Positions 1-7,164 of a stretch of 8,408 nucleotides of DNA are shown here, one piece after another. Location: assembly GCA_002405435.1 (NCBI GenBank), contig DHLU01000091.1:1-8408 (forward strand), given 5' to 3'. The notes below the pieces were generated by a model that was not told the origin of the DNA, did not search any database, and worked only from the letters and a program-made list of their open reading frames with translations. Position 1 is the first letter of the stretch. Every line of letters begins with the position of its first letter. The position numbers and the translations under genes were made by a program. Source of the DNA: Flavobacteriales bacterium UBA4660. Lineage in GTDB: Bacteria; Bacteroidota; Bacteroidia; Flavobacteriales_D; Sanyastnellaceae.

Positions 1-33
1 CGCTGACTGCGCGAGGGCAGTGATTCTATCCAT
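1..33 (-). CDS. Possible 5' end of a divergent gene (partial, leaves the window)
   Basis: Reading leftward from an ATG at 33-31, eleven codons (MDRITALAQSA) stay open to the window edge. They use GC-rich third positions (GCC CTC GCG CAG), like the real genes here. The composition changes at this point: bases 1-33 are GC-rich, whereas 34-130 is AT-rich like intergenic DNA. That fits a gene start facing away from the exported protein at 131. Eleven residues are too few to assign a family, and chance openness is quite possible. Confidence 0.25.
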   Translation of the reverse strand, partial: MDRITALAQSA

Positions 34-130
34 TGAAAATCAGCGTATTGGGTGCCGTTGTATTGGCCGAAAAACTGATAGCCTTATTTTAGGCATCGTA
101 TTTGAAAATTTCAGGAACCAAACATAACCC

Positions 131-850
131 ATGATGAAAAATTCAATCTTGTTTTTTCTCCTTGCCGCTTCCATACACGGTGTTGCCCATAGCCCCGACT
201 ACAACGTCCTGTTGAAGTTGTTTGTAGATGAGAAGTATGAAAAAGTGCTTTACAAGGCGGAGAACTATACCCTGAGTGATGACACCCAAAAGGATGCACT
301 CCCCTACCTGTTTATGAGTATGTCGTTTTTCGAAATAGCCAAAATCGACGCGATGAAGGAGAAGTATCCGGACGCATTTAAAAATTCGCTTAAATACGCA
401 TCCAAATACGGTCAGAAGGATGTTGAACGCGCTTTCGTCAGCGATTATGAAGATTACTTCGCCAAGTTCCGCAAGGCCGTGATCTCTGAGGCGGAGACTT
501 TTATGGATAACCTGAAATTTACCAAAGCCAAGTCGTACTACGACTGTCTGGTCGACCTTGACAAAAATGATGCGGGTGCCCACCTGATGATGGGCATGGT
601 GTACCAGTCGCTCAAATCAAAAAAAGAATCTGAGGCTTTTTATGCAAGTGGAAAGAAACTGATCAGCGACAAAAGTTGTTCGATGTCTGCCGAGCAGCGT
701 GTACTGCTGAAAGCGGCCATCATTCGCCTGGCAGAAAGCCAGGATGCCGCCGGTGCCCGCGCAGAGGCCAAGGCGTTGCTTGACCTGGGGCTTGAGTACT
801 TTGAAGACGACAAGGAGTACCAGGTTACCTACAGTGCTATCGCCAACTAA
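131..850 (+). CDS. Exported TPR-like helical protein of unknown function
   Basis: I do not recognise a named family in this 239-residue protein. It opens with a typical Sec signal peptide: MMKN, then a hydrophobic stretch from about residue 5 to 19, with likely cleavage near VAH-S at 20/21. The mature protein should therefore be periplasmic or secreted. The rest is predicted to be almost entirely alpha-helical. Residues about 128-175 look like a degenerate tetratricopeptide pair (FTKAKSYYDCLVDLDKNDAG, then HLMMGMVYQSLKSK), and residues 188-229 look like another helical hairpin pair. No catalytic motif is visible. TPR proteins usually act as protein-binding scaffolds, but that role is inference. 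Tandem ATGs at 131 and 134 are equally good starts. The gene appears monocistronic, with a terminator about 40 bp after its stop. Its first half is more AT-rich and lysine-rich than the neighbouring genes. Confidence 0.85.
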   Translation: MMKNSILFFLLAASIHGVAHSPDYNVLLKLFVDEKYEKVLYKAENYTLSDDTQKDALPYLFMSMSFFEIAKIDAMKEKYPDAFKNSLKYASKYGQKDVERAFVSDYEDYFAKFRKAVISEAETFMDNLKFTKAKSYYDCLVDLDKNDAGAHLMMGMVYQSLKSKKESEAFYASGKKLISDKSCSMSAEQRVLLKAAIIRLAESQDAAGARAEAKALLDLGLEYFEDDKEYQVTYSAIAN

Positions 851-890
851 CTTTTTTCACCATCATCGCGGGGCTTGAGGCTGCCTCGGA

Positions 891-930
891 AGCGCGCAAA
901 CGGTTTTCAGACTGGTTGCGCGTTTTTTTT
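891..930 (+). terminator. Rho-independent terminator after the TPR-like gene
   Basis: A 7-bp perfect stem pairs CGCGCAA (893-899) with TTGCGCG (916-922). It extends at the base by a G-T wobble and an A-T pair (891-892 with 923-924). Eight consecutive T follow at 923-930. The loop is 16 nt. This is the classic plus-strand intrinsic terminator layout and it lies 40 bp after the stop at 850. On the minus strand the hairpin lacks a T-run, so it should not terminate the convergent operon ending at 974. Confidence 0.85.
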
Positions 931-973
931 GTGTGAGGCTATAGACAGGCTGATCGGGTTACCGGCAAGCGCT

Positions 974-1924
974 TCACTTTCTAAACAGCTGCCAGAGCAG
1001 CCGGATCCACCGGTTTCCGGCCGTGAGCTGGAAGTAGGGAACCTGCCTGCCGCCAAAGGATCTGAAAAAATGTTCGACGCCCGGAATCATGCTGCCCTCA
1101 AAGTCAAAAGCCTGAAGCCCGCGCATCCGGGCCTGCTGAATGCAGTGCCAGAGTCCCGCATGTCCGGTATTTTTTTCGCACGCGTCAACCGTATGGCCAA
1201 ACAGGTAATAACAGGTATGGCTATCGTGCACGCATACAAAGGCGCCCTGTATTTCGTCTCCCCTCCGCACTAAAGTGGCAATGAGCCTGTTGCCGGCATA
1301 GGCTTGTTCGACGAGCGCTGCAGCCGTGTGCTCGTTTGTGCTGAGTGATTTTTTCTGAAAGGTGCGTTGCACTATGGCCATAAGTTCGGCAGGCCTGGCC
1401 TGCGTATCAAGCAGCAGTTCTCCCGGATCCAGCAGCCCCCTGACCTTGGGATCCACGTTTTTGCGCAGCGTCTCTTCCGGCTCAGACAAAGTGATAACGT
1501 ACGTGTATTTCGGCGAAATCTCCATGCCCTGCCACAACAGCGGCTGCACATCGGTGATCGAATGGGGCCACTCCAGTTTGACAAAAGCCGGTCCGCTGTC
1601 TTCAAGGAAACCCCCGATTTCTCTAAGCACGCGCTTGCGAAAACTGTTGATTTTCGACTGGTTTTCGCTTTCCGTTTCTTTGAAAAAAAGTCCGCAGTGG
1701 GGAGCAAATGGCGGCGTAATCCAGGCGCGTATTCCTTTCATCCGCGTTTCGGTAAAGACGAATCCCCCAATGAGGTCAGCTCCTTGCCAGAGACCGGCGA
1801 TACGCAGGGCATCGCCGTAAACACGGCACCAGTGCTCCTGCACAAACAGGGTTCCTGCTTCTTCCGACAGTGCGAAGAACCGCGGTCTTTCTGAAACGGA
1901 GAGCAGGCTTACGCGTAAAGACAT
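974..1924 (-). CDS. FemAB-like / GNAT_6-fold acyl- or aminoacyl-transferase
   Basis: This 316-residue cytoplasmic protein has the layout of the FemAB-related GNAT (acetyltransferase_6) family common in Bacteroidota. Near the N-terminus, FVQEHWCRVYGD (27-38) precedes a first half-domain with a WITPPFAPHCGLF segment (68-80). HSITDVQPLLWQGME (121-135) and KYTYVITL (139-146) follow. The second GNAT half contains YYLFGHT (239-245) and the C-terminal hallmark FDFEGSMIPGVEHFFRSFGG (273-292) followed by PYF. Family members transfer acyl or aminoacyl groups to cell-wall or sugar substrates; the substrate here cannot be read from sequence. It starts 10 bp after the stop of the oxidoreductase gene and is almost certainly co-transcribed with it, which suggests work on a shared sugar substrate. 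The product is full length and has no signal peptide. Family assignment is firm; specific function is unknown. Confidence 0.85.
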   Translation of the reverse strand: MSLRVSLLSVSERPRFFALSEEAGTLFVQEHWCRVYGDALRIAGLWQGADLIGGFVFTETRMKGIRAWITPPFAPHCGLFFKETESENQSKINSFRKRVLREIGGFLEDSGPAFVKLEWPHSITDVQPLLWQGMEISPKYTYVITLSEPEETLRKNVDPKVRGLLDPGELLLDTQARPAELMAIVQRTFQKKSLSTNEHTAAALVEQAYAGNRLIATLVRRGDEIQGAFVCVHDSHTCYYLFGHTVDACEKNTGHAGLWHCIQQARMRGLQAFDFEGSMIPGVEHFFRSFGGRQVPYFQLTAGNRWIRLLWQLFRK

Positions 1925-1934
1925 TGCCGTGCTG

Positions 1935-2963
1935 TCAGGAGGCGTTTAGCACCTTGCGGATCTGCGGTGCGCTGTGGTAAATGCGTTCGATGATGTCCAC
2001 TACTTTCATTCCCTCCAGTGCATTCGTGGTAATGTTGGTGCGGCCTTTTAAGGTATCTACTACATTTTGTATGATGTACACATGGTTGGCCGCAGAGCCC
2101 TTGTAGGCGCCGTAATCATTGGCCGGATTGGCTTCCCTCAGCTGCGGCATCGTATAGCCGGGAATGTGGCAGTATTCTACCTCATTCATATACTGACCGC
2201 CAATTTTTACGGTACCCTTCTCGGCGATGATGGTCATACTGCTCTCGAAGTTGGTATCCCTTACAGAAGTCGAAAAATTGATATTTCCTATTCCACCATT
2301 GACGAAATCAAAACTGACGATTCCGCTGTCTTCGAATTCCGTCAGGGCAGCGTGGTTGAAATCCCGGAAACGCGACTGAATGTGTTCGATATCGCCAAAC
2401 AGCCAGTACATGATGTCAATGAAATGCGAAAACTGGGTAAAGAGGGTGCCTCCGTCTGAGTCGAGTACGCCCTTCCAGTTCGGTTGTTTGTAGTAGCGTT
2501 CGTCGCGGTTCCAGAAACAATTGATGGTCACCATGTAGATGTTGCCGAGTATGCGGTTTTCCACCAGTTCCTTGATCCATTCGCTGGGTGGACTGTATCT
2601 GTTTTGCATCACACAGAAAACCTGTCTGTGTCGCTGGAGGGCAGTGAAAATAAGTTTTTCGCAATCGGCCCGGTTCAGCGCCATAGGCTTTTCCACAACT
2701 ACGTGCTTACCCGCCTCGAGCGCTGCAAGCGCATGACGCGCATGAAAACCATTGGGGGTGCAAACACATACGGCGTCCATCTCCTGGGCCATGAAAGCAT
2801 CCGTATCATTAAAGAACGGAACATCGTAGGCCGGGGCGCACGCTTCGCGCGGGCGTGTGTCACACATGGCGACCAACATGGCCTCCCCGTTGCGTTCAAT
2901 CATCTCTGCATGCCGCTTACCAATATGTCCGGCACCGATGACTCCAAACCTGATTTTACCCAT
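1935..2963 (-). CDS. Gfo/Idh/MocA family NAD-dependent oxidoreductase (WlbA/WbpB-like)
   Basis: This 342-residue soluble enzyme has an N-terminal Rossmann fold with the dinucleotide motif GVIGAGHIGKRH (7-18; Gly10, Gly12, Gly15). It carries the family signature EKPMALN (91-97), whose Lys92 is the expected catalytic lysine. The C-terminal beta-sheet domain has the pattern W-x-R-D-x-x-YY (151-158), then W163-x-G, DGGTLFTQFSHFID (170-183) with the expected catalytic His180, then W187-x-x-G. That string resembles UDP-N-acetylglucosaminuronic acid 3-dehydrogenases of the WlbA/WbpB group, which oxidise a nucleotide sugar on the way to diacetamido-uronic acids of O-antigens. The UDP-sugar substrate is inference from this likeness. 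Other Gfo/Idh/MocA sugar dehydrogenases remain possible, because the usual aminotransferase and acetyltransferase partners are not next to it. It lies 51 bp after the patatin gene and 10 bp before the transferase gene. Confidence 0.9.
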   Translation of the reverse strand: MGKIRFGVIGAGHIGKRHAEMIERNGEAMLVAMCDTRPREACAPAYDVPFFNDTDAFMAQEMDAVCVCTPNGFHARHALAALEAGKHVVVEKPMALNRADCEKLIFTALQRHRQVFCVMQNRYSPPSEWIKELVENRILGNIYMVTINCFWNRDERYYKQPNWKGVLDSDGGTLFTQFSHFIDIMYWLFGDIEHIQSRFRDFNHAALTEFEDSGIVSFDFVNGGIGNINFSTSVRDTNFESSMTIIAEKGTVKIGGQYMNEVEYCHIPGYTMPQLREANPANDYGAYKGSAANHVYIIQNVVDTLKGRTNITTNALEGMKVVDIIERIYHSAPQIRKVLNAS

Positions 2964-3014
2964 AACTGCTGATTTGACGGCGCAAGGTAGGCATACCGCC
3001 TTAAAGGTGGCGGC

Positions 3015-5291
3015 TTAGTCGCGCGAAGAACCGTTGTAGAGCAGATAGCCGAAATTGAAGAGGACACTCCAGGGCTCCTCGCGTTGGTCATAATAGTTGG
3101 CACTCAGGCTTAGCGGACCGAGTGGAGAGTGCATAACAACGGCCGCCGAGGCATTCAGCAGGGCCTTAGGCGTATCGCTGTACCGGGCCTGGTTGAGGGC
3201 GTCAGACACCAGGGGTTGGTAGTCTCCGAATATATGGCCTTGCATCCGCCATTCGAGGTTGCGTGCAAACCGCAAGATGAATTCCATGCCGGCCGCTGTA
3301 TAGGCATGTGACCTGAATTGCGGCAAAAAGAGGGTAGGACTTTCCGGCAGGGGTTCAAAGACGGGCGCCATGATGGCACTTGAGATATAGTTTTCAAAAA
3401 AATCCTGGTTGCTATAGCATGCTTCCAGGTGCAGGCCGACACCCACTGGTCCCTTCTGAAAGAAATAATTGGTATAGCGGGCCCTGAAGAGCAGCCACTG
3501 GTGGTCAAGATGTATGGTGTCGCGCAATATGCTCGTGCTGCCTGGTATGGTGGCCTCCCGGCCGGTTACCGCTTTAACACTGAATTTGAGCCGGGTTCCT
3601 TTTGATGCGTATTGCTTGCGGTCGAGTGTGTTGCGGTCCCAGGTGATGCGAAGCGCTCCGGAGCGAAAGCGCGTCTGGTCAGCCGTATCAGTGGAAAGGA
3701 AAGCGGAAGTCTGGTAATACCTGTCGCGGGTAAGCCCGTACAGGGCGTCGGCCTTAATCATGCCTTTGTTGCCGGCGGGAAAACGAAGGGTGAGTCCGCC
3801 AAAGCGTTCATAGAGTACCACAAAACTGGGTTTTACGTCTTCGAAAAATGTCGTTAGGCTCTTGTAGTAATCCCAGCGGTTGATGGTGAAAGAAGCCTGC
3901 ACCGAAAAGGGAAATGCACCTGGAACGTCCCAGCGGAGGTTGGTGTTTACCGAACCATATAACCGTCCGAAATAGCTATTGGCGGAGAGCGTCGCGCTGG
4001 TGGTTCCCAGCAGGTTGTAGCGCAGGCCGATGAATCCCGTATTGATGCTGCGCGACGAAAAGTTACCGCCAAAGGCCATTTCCACATCTTTTTCTGGCCT
4101 CACATCCAGACGCAGTTCGTAGCCCCCATCGCCGGGGAAGGCCCCCGGAATAACCGACTTGATCTTGTCGTCCATAAAAAGCCGGAAATAGGCGGGTTTC
4201 AGGGTTGAAAGGGGTGCCGGCATGTTTTTCACCCGCATGACGCGCGACACATATTTTTCCTGTTGCCGGTTGAGGCCCGTGTATTGGATGGATGCGATTT
4301 CGATAGGCTGAAATTTTTTCATGAACCTGAGTCTCTCCTTCATTTTTTCTTCATGCGTCACCCTGCGCTCTATTAGGGCGAGTATGGCGGGCATGCTGTC
4401 TGTGGAGGCCTCGTACCCCAACCCAATGGCCTCTTCACCTTTTGCAAAGTCAAAGGTGCCGATGTGCGCCGTGGCAGGATGCACGATGATCATCTGTTCG
4501 CATAGACGATCAAAATCGGTTTGCCCTACGATCATGCTCTGCAACTGGGAGAGGATATTGTCTTCAGAGGCAGGCCCGTTGTTCTCCGATACATTGCACC
4601 CGATAATGACATCAGGCAGGAAATCGCGGTAGATGACGTTCGCCGGGAAGTTATTGTAGATGCCCCCGTCATAGAGCAGTTCACCCCGAATACGCCGGGG
4701 TGGCAGGTAAAACGGATAGGTGCACGACGCCCTCACAGCAACATCAAGCGGACCGTCGCGGAAAATCACTTCTCTTTTGTGGCTCACCTCGGCGGCAATG
4801 CACCGGAAGGGAATGTACAGGCTGTCGAAGTTTTCTCCCGCGGCCACGCCGGGTTGCGTGAATCCCTCCATGAATTTCCAGTCGAGCAGCACCGGATCAA
4901 CCAGGTAGGTGGGAAGTGCGCTGGTGATGAACTGGCCCTTGCTGTATTTGAAATTGGCCATGGAGGCATCTGTATCGTAACTTTTGAAATAATACTGGTA
5001 GAGGTCATCAATTTCTCCGCGGGCCATCTGCAAAAATTCAGTAGTGCGCACCAGGGAGTCAATTATGGCGGGGGAATATCCGCTGGCATACATGGCCGCA
5101 ATCACGGCACCCATGCTCGTTCCGCCGATGTAGTCTATGGGAATGTCGTTTTCTTCCAGGGCCCTTAGGAAACCGACGTGGGCCAAGGCACTCGAGCCTC
5201 CTCCGCTGAGCACCACACCCACCTGCTGCGACTTGCCGGTCAATGCCAGTAAAAGGATGGGAAGTAACAGCAATGCAGGGCAGCGGGTCAT
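3015..5291 (-). CDS. Patatin-like phospholipase fused to an Omp85-type outer-membrane barrel
   Basis: The chosen start gives 758 residues. Residues 1-22 form a Sec signal peptide with a long leucine-rich core. The patatin domain spans about 24-300: a glycine-rich oxyanion loop SGGGSSALAHVG (29-40), the nucleophile elbow GTSMG (57-61, Ser59) and the dyad motif DGG (208-210, Asp208). Residues about 327-400 look like one POTRA domain (IEIASIQYTGLNRQQEKYV, then the YELRLDVRP strand). The remainder, about 400-758, is alternating amphipathic beta-strands, as in the 16-stranded barrel of PlpD-type proteins. The expected role is an outer-membrane lipase with its catalytic domain on the periplasmic side or exported through the barrel; that topology is inferred from PlpD. 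The frame stays open 84 codons further upstream, but those lack signal-peptide character and run into bshA. First gene of the leftward cluster. The oxyanion loop departs from the usual GGGxRG. Confidence 0.93.
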   Translation of the reverse strand: MTRCPALLLLPILLLALTGKSQQVGVVLSGGGSSALAHVGFLRALEENDIPIDYIGGTSMGAVIAAMYASGYSPAIIDSLVRTTEFLQMARGEIDDLYQYYFKSYDTDASMANFKYSKGQFITSALPTYLVDPVLLDWKFMEGFTQPGVAAGENFDSLYIPFRCIAAEVSHKREVIFRDGPLDVAVRASCTYPFYLPPRRIRGELLYDGGIYNNFPANVIYRDFLPDVIIGCNVSENNGPASEDNILSQLQSMIVGQTDFDRLCEQMIIVHPATAHIGTFDFAKGEEAIGLGYEASTDSMPAILALIERRVTHEEKMKERLRFMKKFQPIEIASIQYTGLNRQQEKYVSRVMRVKNMPAPLSTLKPAYFRLFMDDKIKSVIPGAFPGDGGYELRLDVRPEKDVEMAFGGNFSSRSINTGFIGLRYNLLGTTSATLSANSYFGRLYGSVNTNLRWDVPGAFPFSVQASFTINRWDYYKSLTTFFEDVKPSFVVLYERFGGLTLRFPAGNKGMIKADALYGLTRDRYYQTSAFLSTDTADQTRFRSGALRITWDRNTLDRKQYASKGTRLKFSVKAVTGREATIPGSTSILRDTIHLDHQWLLFRARYTNYFFQKGPVGVGLHLEACYSNQDFFENYISSAIMAPVFEPLPESPTLFLPQFRSHAYTAAGMEFILRFARNLEWRMQGHIFGDYQPLVSDALNQARYSDTPKALLNASAAVVMHSPLGPLSLSANYYDQREEPWSVLFNFGYLLYNGSSRD

Positions 5292-5348
5292 GGGAGTTCG
5301 ATGGCTGCAATTTGCCACCAAACGCGCAGCCGGCGCATTCCGCTTGTA

Positions 5349-5377
5349 AAAAATTATGAAACCAGCGGTATGGGCAA
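5349..5377 (-). promoter_or_regulatory. Candidate Bacteroidota-type promoter for the patatin operon
   Basis: On the minus strand a TTG (5377-5375) is followed after 18 bp by TAATTTTT (5356-5349). The latter matches the Bacteroidota -7 element TAnnTTTG at every fixed position except the last base. The spacing is close to the usual distance between the -33 and -7 elements. Transcription from here would leave an untranslated leader of about 50 nt before the ATG at 5291. Such short elements occur by chance, so this is a candidate only. Confidence 0.3.
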
Positions 5378-5432
5378 CGCCCCGGGCCGGAAAGCGCAGG
5401 AAGTGTAACGTACCCGCCGGGCCGGCTGACCG

Positions 5433-5440
5433 TAAATTTG
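5433..5440 (+). promoter_or_regulatory. TAnnTTTG -7 element abutting the bshA start
   Basis: TAAATTTG is an exact match to the Bacteroidota -7 consensus and ends only 4 nt before the bshA ATG at 5445. If used, transcription would begin at or within a few bases of the start codon, giving an essentially leaderless mRNA. No clear TTG -33 element is visible at the right distance upstream (the region is GC-rich), which weakens the call. Confidence 0.4.
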
Positions 5441-5444
5441 GCGC

Positions 5445-6572
5445 ATGAAAATCGGCATGGTGTGTTACCCCACCTTCGGGGGGAGCGGCGTGATAGCCAC
5501 TGAACTGGGCAAGGCATTGGCCGCAAAAGGACACGAGATTCATTTTATCACCTATTCGCAGCCTGTGAGGTTGGGATCATTCAGAAAGAATATCTTCTAC
5601 CATGAGGTGAACGTGAGCGACTATCCGCTGTTTTTATATCCGCCATACGAACTGGTGCTGGCAAGCAAAATGGTGGACGTCGCCAAATATGAAAAGATTG
5701 ACTTGTTGCATGCCCACTATGCCATTCCACACGCTTCAGCCGCCTACACAGCCAAGCAGGTACTGGCCGAAGAGGGTATCCACTTGCCTGTCATCACCAC
5801 CCTGCACGGCACAGACATCACCCTGCTCGGAAAAGATGCCTCCTTCGAGCCGGTCATTTCATTTGCCATCAACAAAAGCGATGCAGTCACCGCGGTGTCG
5901 CACAGCCTGCGCAACGATACCTACAAGCTTTTCGGCGTTAACCGCGATATTGAAGTGATTCCAAATTTTGTCGACCTTGAAAGCATGCGTGAAGAACTTC
6001 GGGTCGACATGCGGCAGGAGTACGCACCGCATGGCGAAAAGCTGCTACTCCATATCTCCAATTTCAGGCCGGTGAAAAATGTGCTGGACGTTATCCGCAT
6101 GTTTGCCCTGCTGAAAGACCAGTGCTCGGCAAAACTGGTGATGGTAGGTGACGGTCCCGAACGTTCGCGTGCCGAACAGTTATGCCGCGAGCATGATATG
6201 TGTCACAGGGTCATCTTTACCGGAATGCTGAAAAATCCGACTGAGGTGTTGTCAGTGGCTGACTTGTTTGTGTTGCCCTCTGAAAGTGAATCCTTCGGAC
6301 TCGCGGCACTGGAGGCCATGGCCATGGGCGTTCCGGTTATCAGCACCAATACCGGGGGCTTACCTGAACTCAACCGCCACGGCGTAACAGGCATGATGTC
6401 TGACGTCGGTGATGTGGAAGACATGGCCCGTCACGCGCTTTCCCTGCTCAATGACGAGCAGCGGTTGGCGCGGTTCAAAAAAAATGCCCTTGCACGAGCC
6501 GCAGATTTTTCCATTGACAAAATTCTACCCCTTTACGAAAAAGTATACCACACGGTATTGCAGACGGCATAA
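5445..6572 (+). CDS. bshA: N-acetyl-alpha-D-glucosaminyl L-malate synthase BshA (bacillithiol biosynthesis)
   Basis: BshA is a cytoplasmic GT4 glycosyltransferase that joins GlcNAc from UDP-GlcNAc to L-malate, the first step of bacillithiol synthesis. The 375-residue length is typical. The N-terminal GT-B half begins [20 protein letters not shown], with the family's glycine-rich loop at 12-15, and contains HAHYAIPHA (89-97) and HGTD (121-124). The C-terminal UDP-sugar half has SNFRPVKNV (205-213) with phosphate-contacting Arg208/Lys211 positions, VGDGPER (234-240), and the EX7E motif Glu282/Glu290 in ESFGLAALE, followed by GGLPE (304-308). The whole pattern matches BshA closely, not merely GT4 in general. 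It is the first gene of the rightward cluster and is transcribed divergently from the patatin gene. bshB and bshC, which complete the pathway, are not in the window; in Bacteroidota they commonly lie elsewhere. Confidence 0.96.
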   Translation: MKIGMVCYPTFGGSGVIATELGKALAAKGHEIHFITYSQPVRLGSFRKNIFYHEVNVSDYPLFLYPPYELVLASKMVDVAKYEKIDLLHAHYAIPHASAAYTAKQVLAEEGIHLPVITTLHGTDITLLGKDASFEPVISFAINKSDAVTAVSHSLRNDTYKLFGVNRDIEVIPNFVDLESMREELRVDMRQEYAPHGEKLLLHISNFRPVKNVLDVIRMFALLKDQCSAKLVMVGDGPERSRAEQLCREHDMCHRVIFTGMLKNPTEVLSVADLFVLPSESESFGLAALEAMAMGVPVISTNTGGLPELNRHGVTGMMSDVGDVEDMARHALSLLNDEQRLARFKKNALARAADFSIDKILPLYEKVYHTVLQTA

Positions 6573-6603
6573 GTGCTGTGGCAGCCGAAATACATGAGTG
6601 AGC

Positions 6604-7164
6604 ATGGATCAGACCAAACCGCGGTTTATAGGAAAACGTATCGCTGTTACCCGCACGCGAAATGCCCTCCGTATCGTAATCGGACAGCGTGTGGAACGCT
6701 GGCAGGAGGCGCTACTGCTGGCCTGGGTGGCAGCCTGGTTATTTTGCGGCATCGTATTTATTCGCGAAATGTTGCTGGCCAGCGGAGGTATGCGCATTTT
6801 TCTGGTCATCGCCAATTCACTCTGGCTGTTCCTGCTGGTGCGCATTGGAAAGGTGCTGCTGTGGCGGTTGGGCGGAAATGAAATCATCACGTTTGAAAAA
6901 GGACGCGTGACGCTTCAAAACGCCGTCTGGAAGCGGGGTAAAACGGAAAGTTTCCTCATGACAAACATTTTTAAGCCGGGTATCGTCAAACGCGATTCGA
7001 CCAATTTTTTTGCCTTCCTCGACAACAGCTTCTGGATTTTGGGCGGCGATCGCTGCGGTTTTTCCTACTCGGGCAGAAAGATCGTGTTTGGAAAACAACT
7101 TGATATGCGGGAAGCAGAATCGCTCATGCGCATTTTTGATCAGGCATTGCGCGAATTCAAATGA
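6604..7164 (+). CDS. Two-helix membrane protein with a cytoplasmic PH-like tail, function unknown
   Basis: I do not recognise a named family in this protein of 186 residues. A basic N-terminus (MDQTKPRFIGKRIAVTRTRN) precedes two transmembrane helices at about 35-54 and 64-84. A roughly 100-residue soluble domain follows, with alternating beta-strand character: NEIITFEKGRVTLQ (92-105), then FWILGGDRCGFSYSGRKIVFGKQLD (143-167), ending in an amphipathic helix (169-185). The last segment, a beta-hairpin leading to an 'FG-x-x-L' turn and an acidic helix, resembles PH-like domains on other small two-helix bacterial membrane proteins; this is recalled likeness, not a search result. ATG at 6604 is preferred; an in-frame GTG at 6598 would add two residues. 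It lies 31 bp after bshA, and its TGA overlaps the next gene's ATG (ATGA, 7161-7164), so translation is probably coupled to the DAHP synthase gene. Confidence 0.85.
   Translation: MDQTKPRFIGKRIAVTRTRNALRIVIGQRVERWQEALLLAWVAAWLFCGIVFIREMLLASGGMRIFLVIANSLWLFLLVRIGKVLLWRLGGNEIITFEKGRVTLQNAVWKRGKTESFLMTNIFKPGIVKRDSTNFFAFLDNSFWILGGDRCGFSYSGRKIVFGKQLDMREAESLMRIFDQALREFK

Noticed and set aside
2..127. Plus-strand frame open from the left edge to a TAA at 125-127, considered as the tail of an upstream gene
   Set aside because: The stretch is AT-rich with codon use unlike the other genes, and the peptide looks unstructured; an open frame of 41 codons at the edge is weak evidence.
34..130. Promoter for the TPR-like gene
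   Set aside because: No TAnnTTTG match was found. GTATTTG at 99-105 resembles part of the element but lacks the two-base spacer between TA and TTTG.
1367..1894. Long plus-strand open frames opposite the FemAB-like gene (also 875-1273 and 1362-1820)
   Set aside because: Their translations show no family motifs and lie antisense to a gene with clear hallmark motifs; they are frame shadows.
2995..3014. Hairpin right after the patatin stop (minus strand, about 6 bp with one wobble, 8-nt loop)
   Set aside because: No T-run follows it on the minus strand, so it is not an intrinsic terminator; the stem is short enough to be chance.
4521..5168. 215-codon plus-strand frame opposite the patatin domain
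   Set aside because: It covers the antisense of the catalytic motifs and has no domain pattern of its own.
5292..5543. Upstream extension of the patatin frame by 84 codons, to an ATG inside bshA
   Set aside because: The extra residues have no signal-peptide or domain character and overlap the 5' end of bshA on the opposite strand. The ATG at 5291 gives a clean signal peptide followed directly by the patatin domain.
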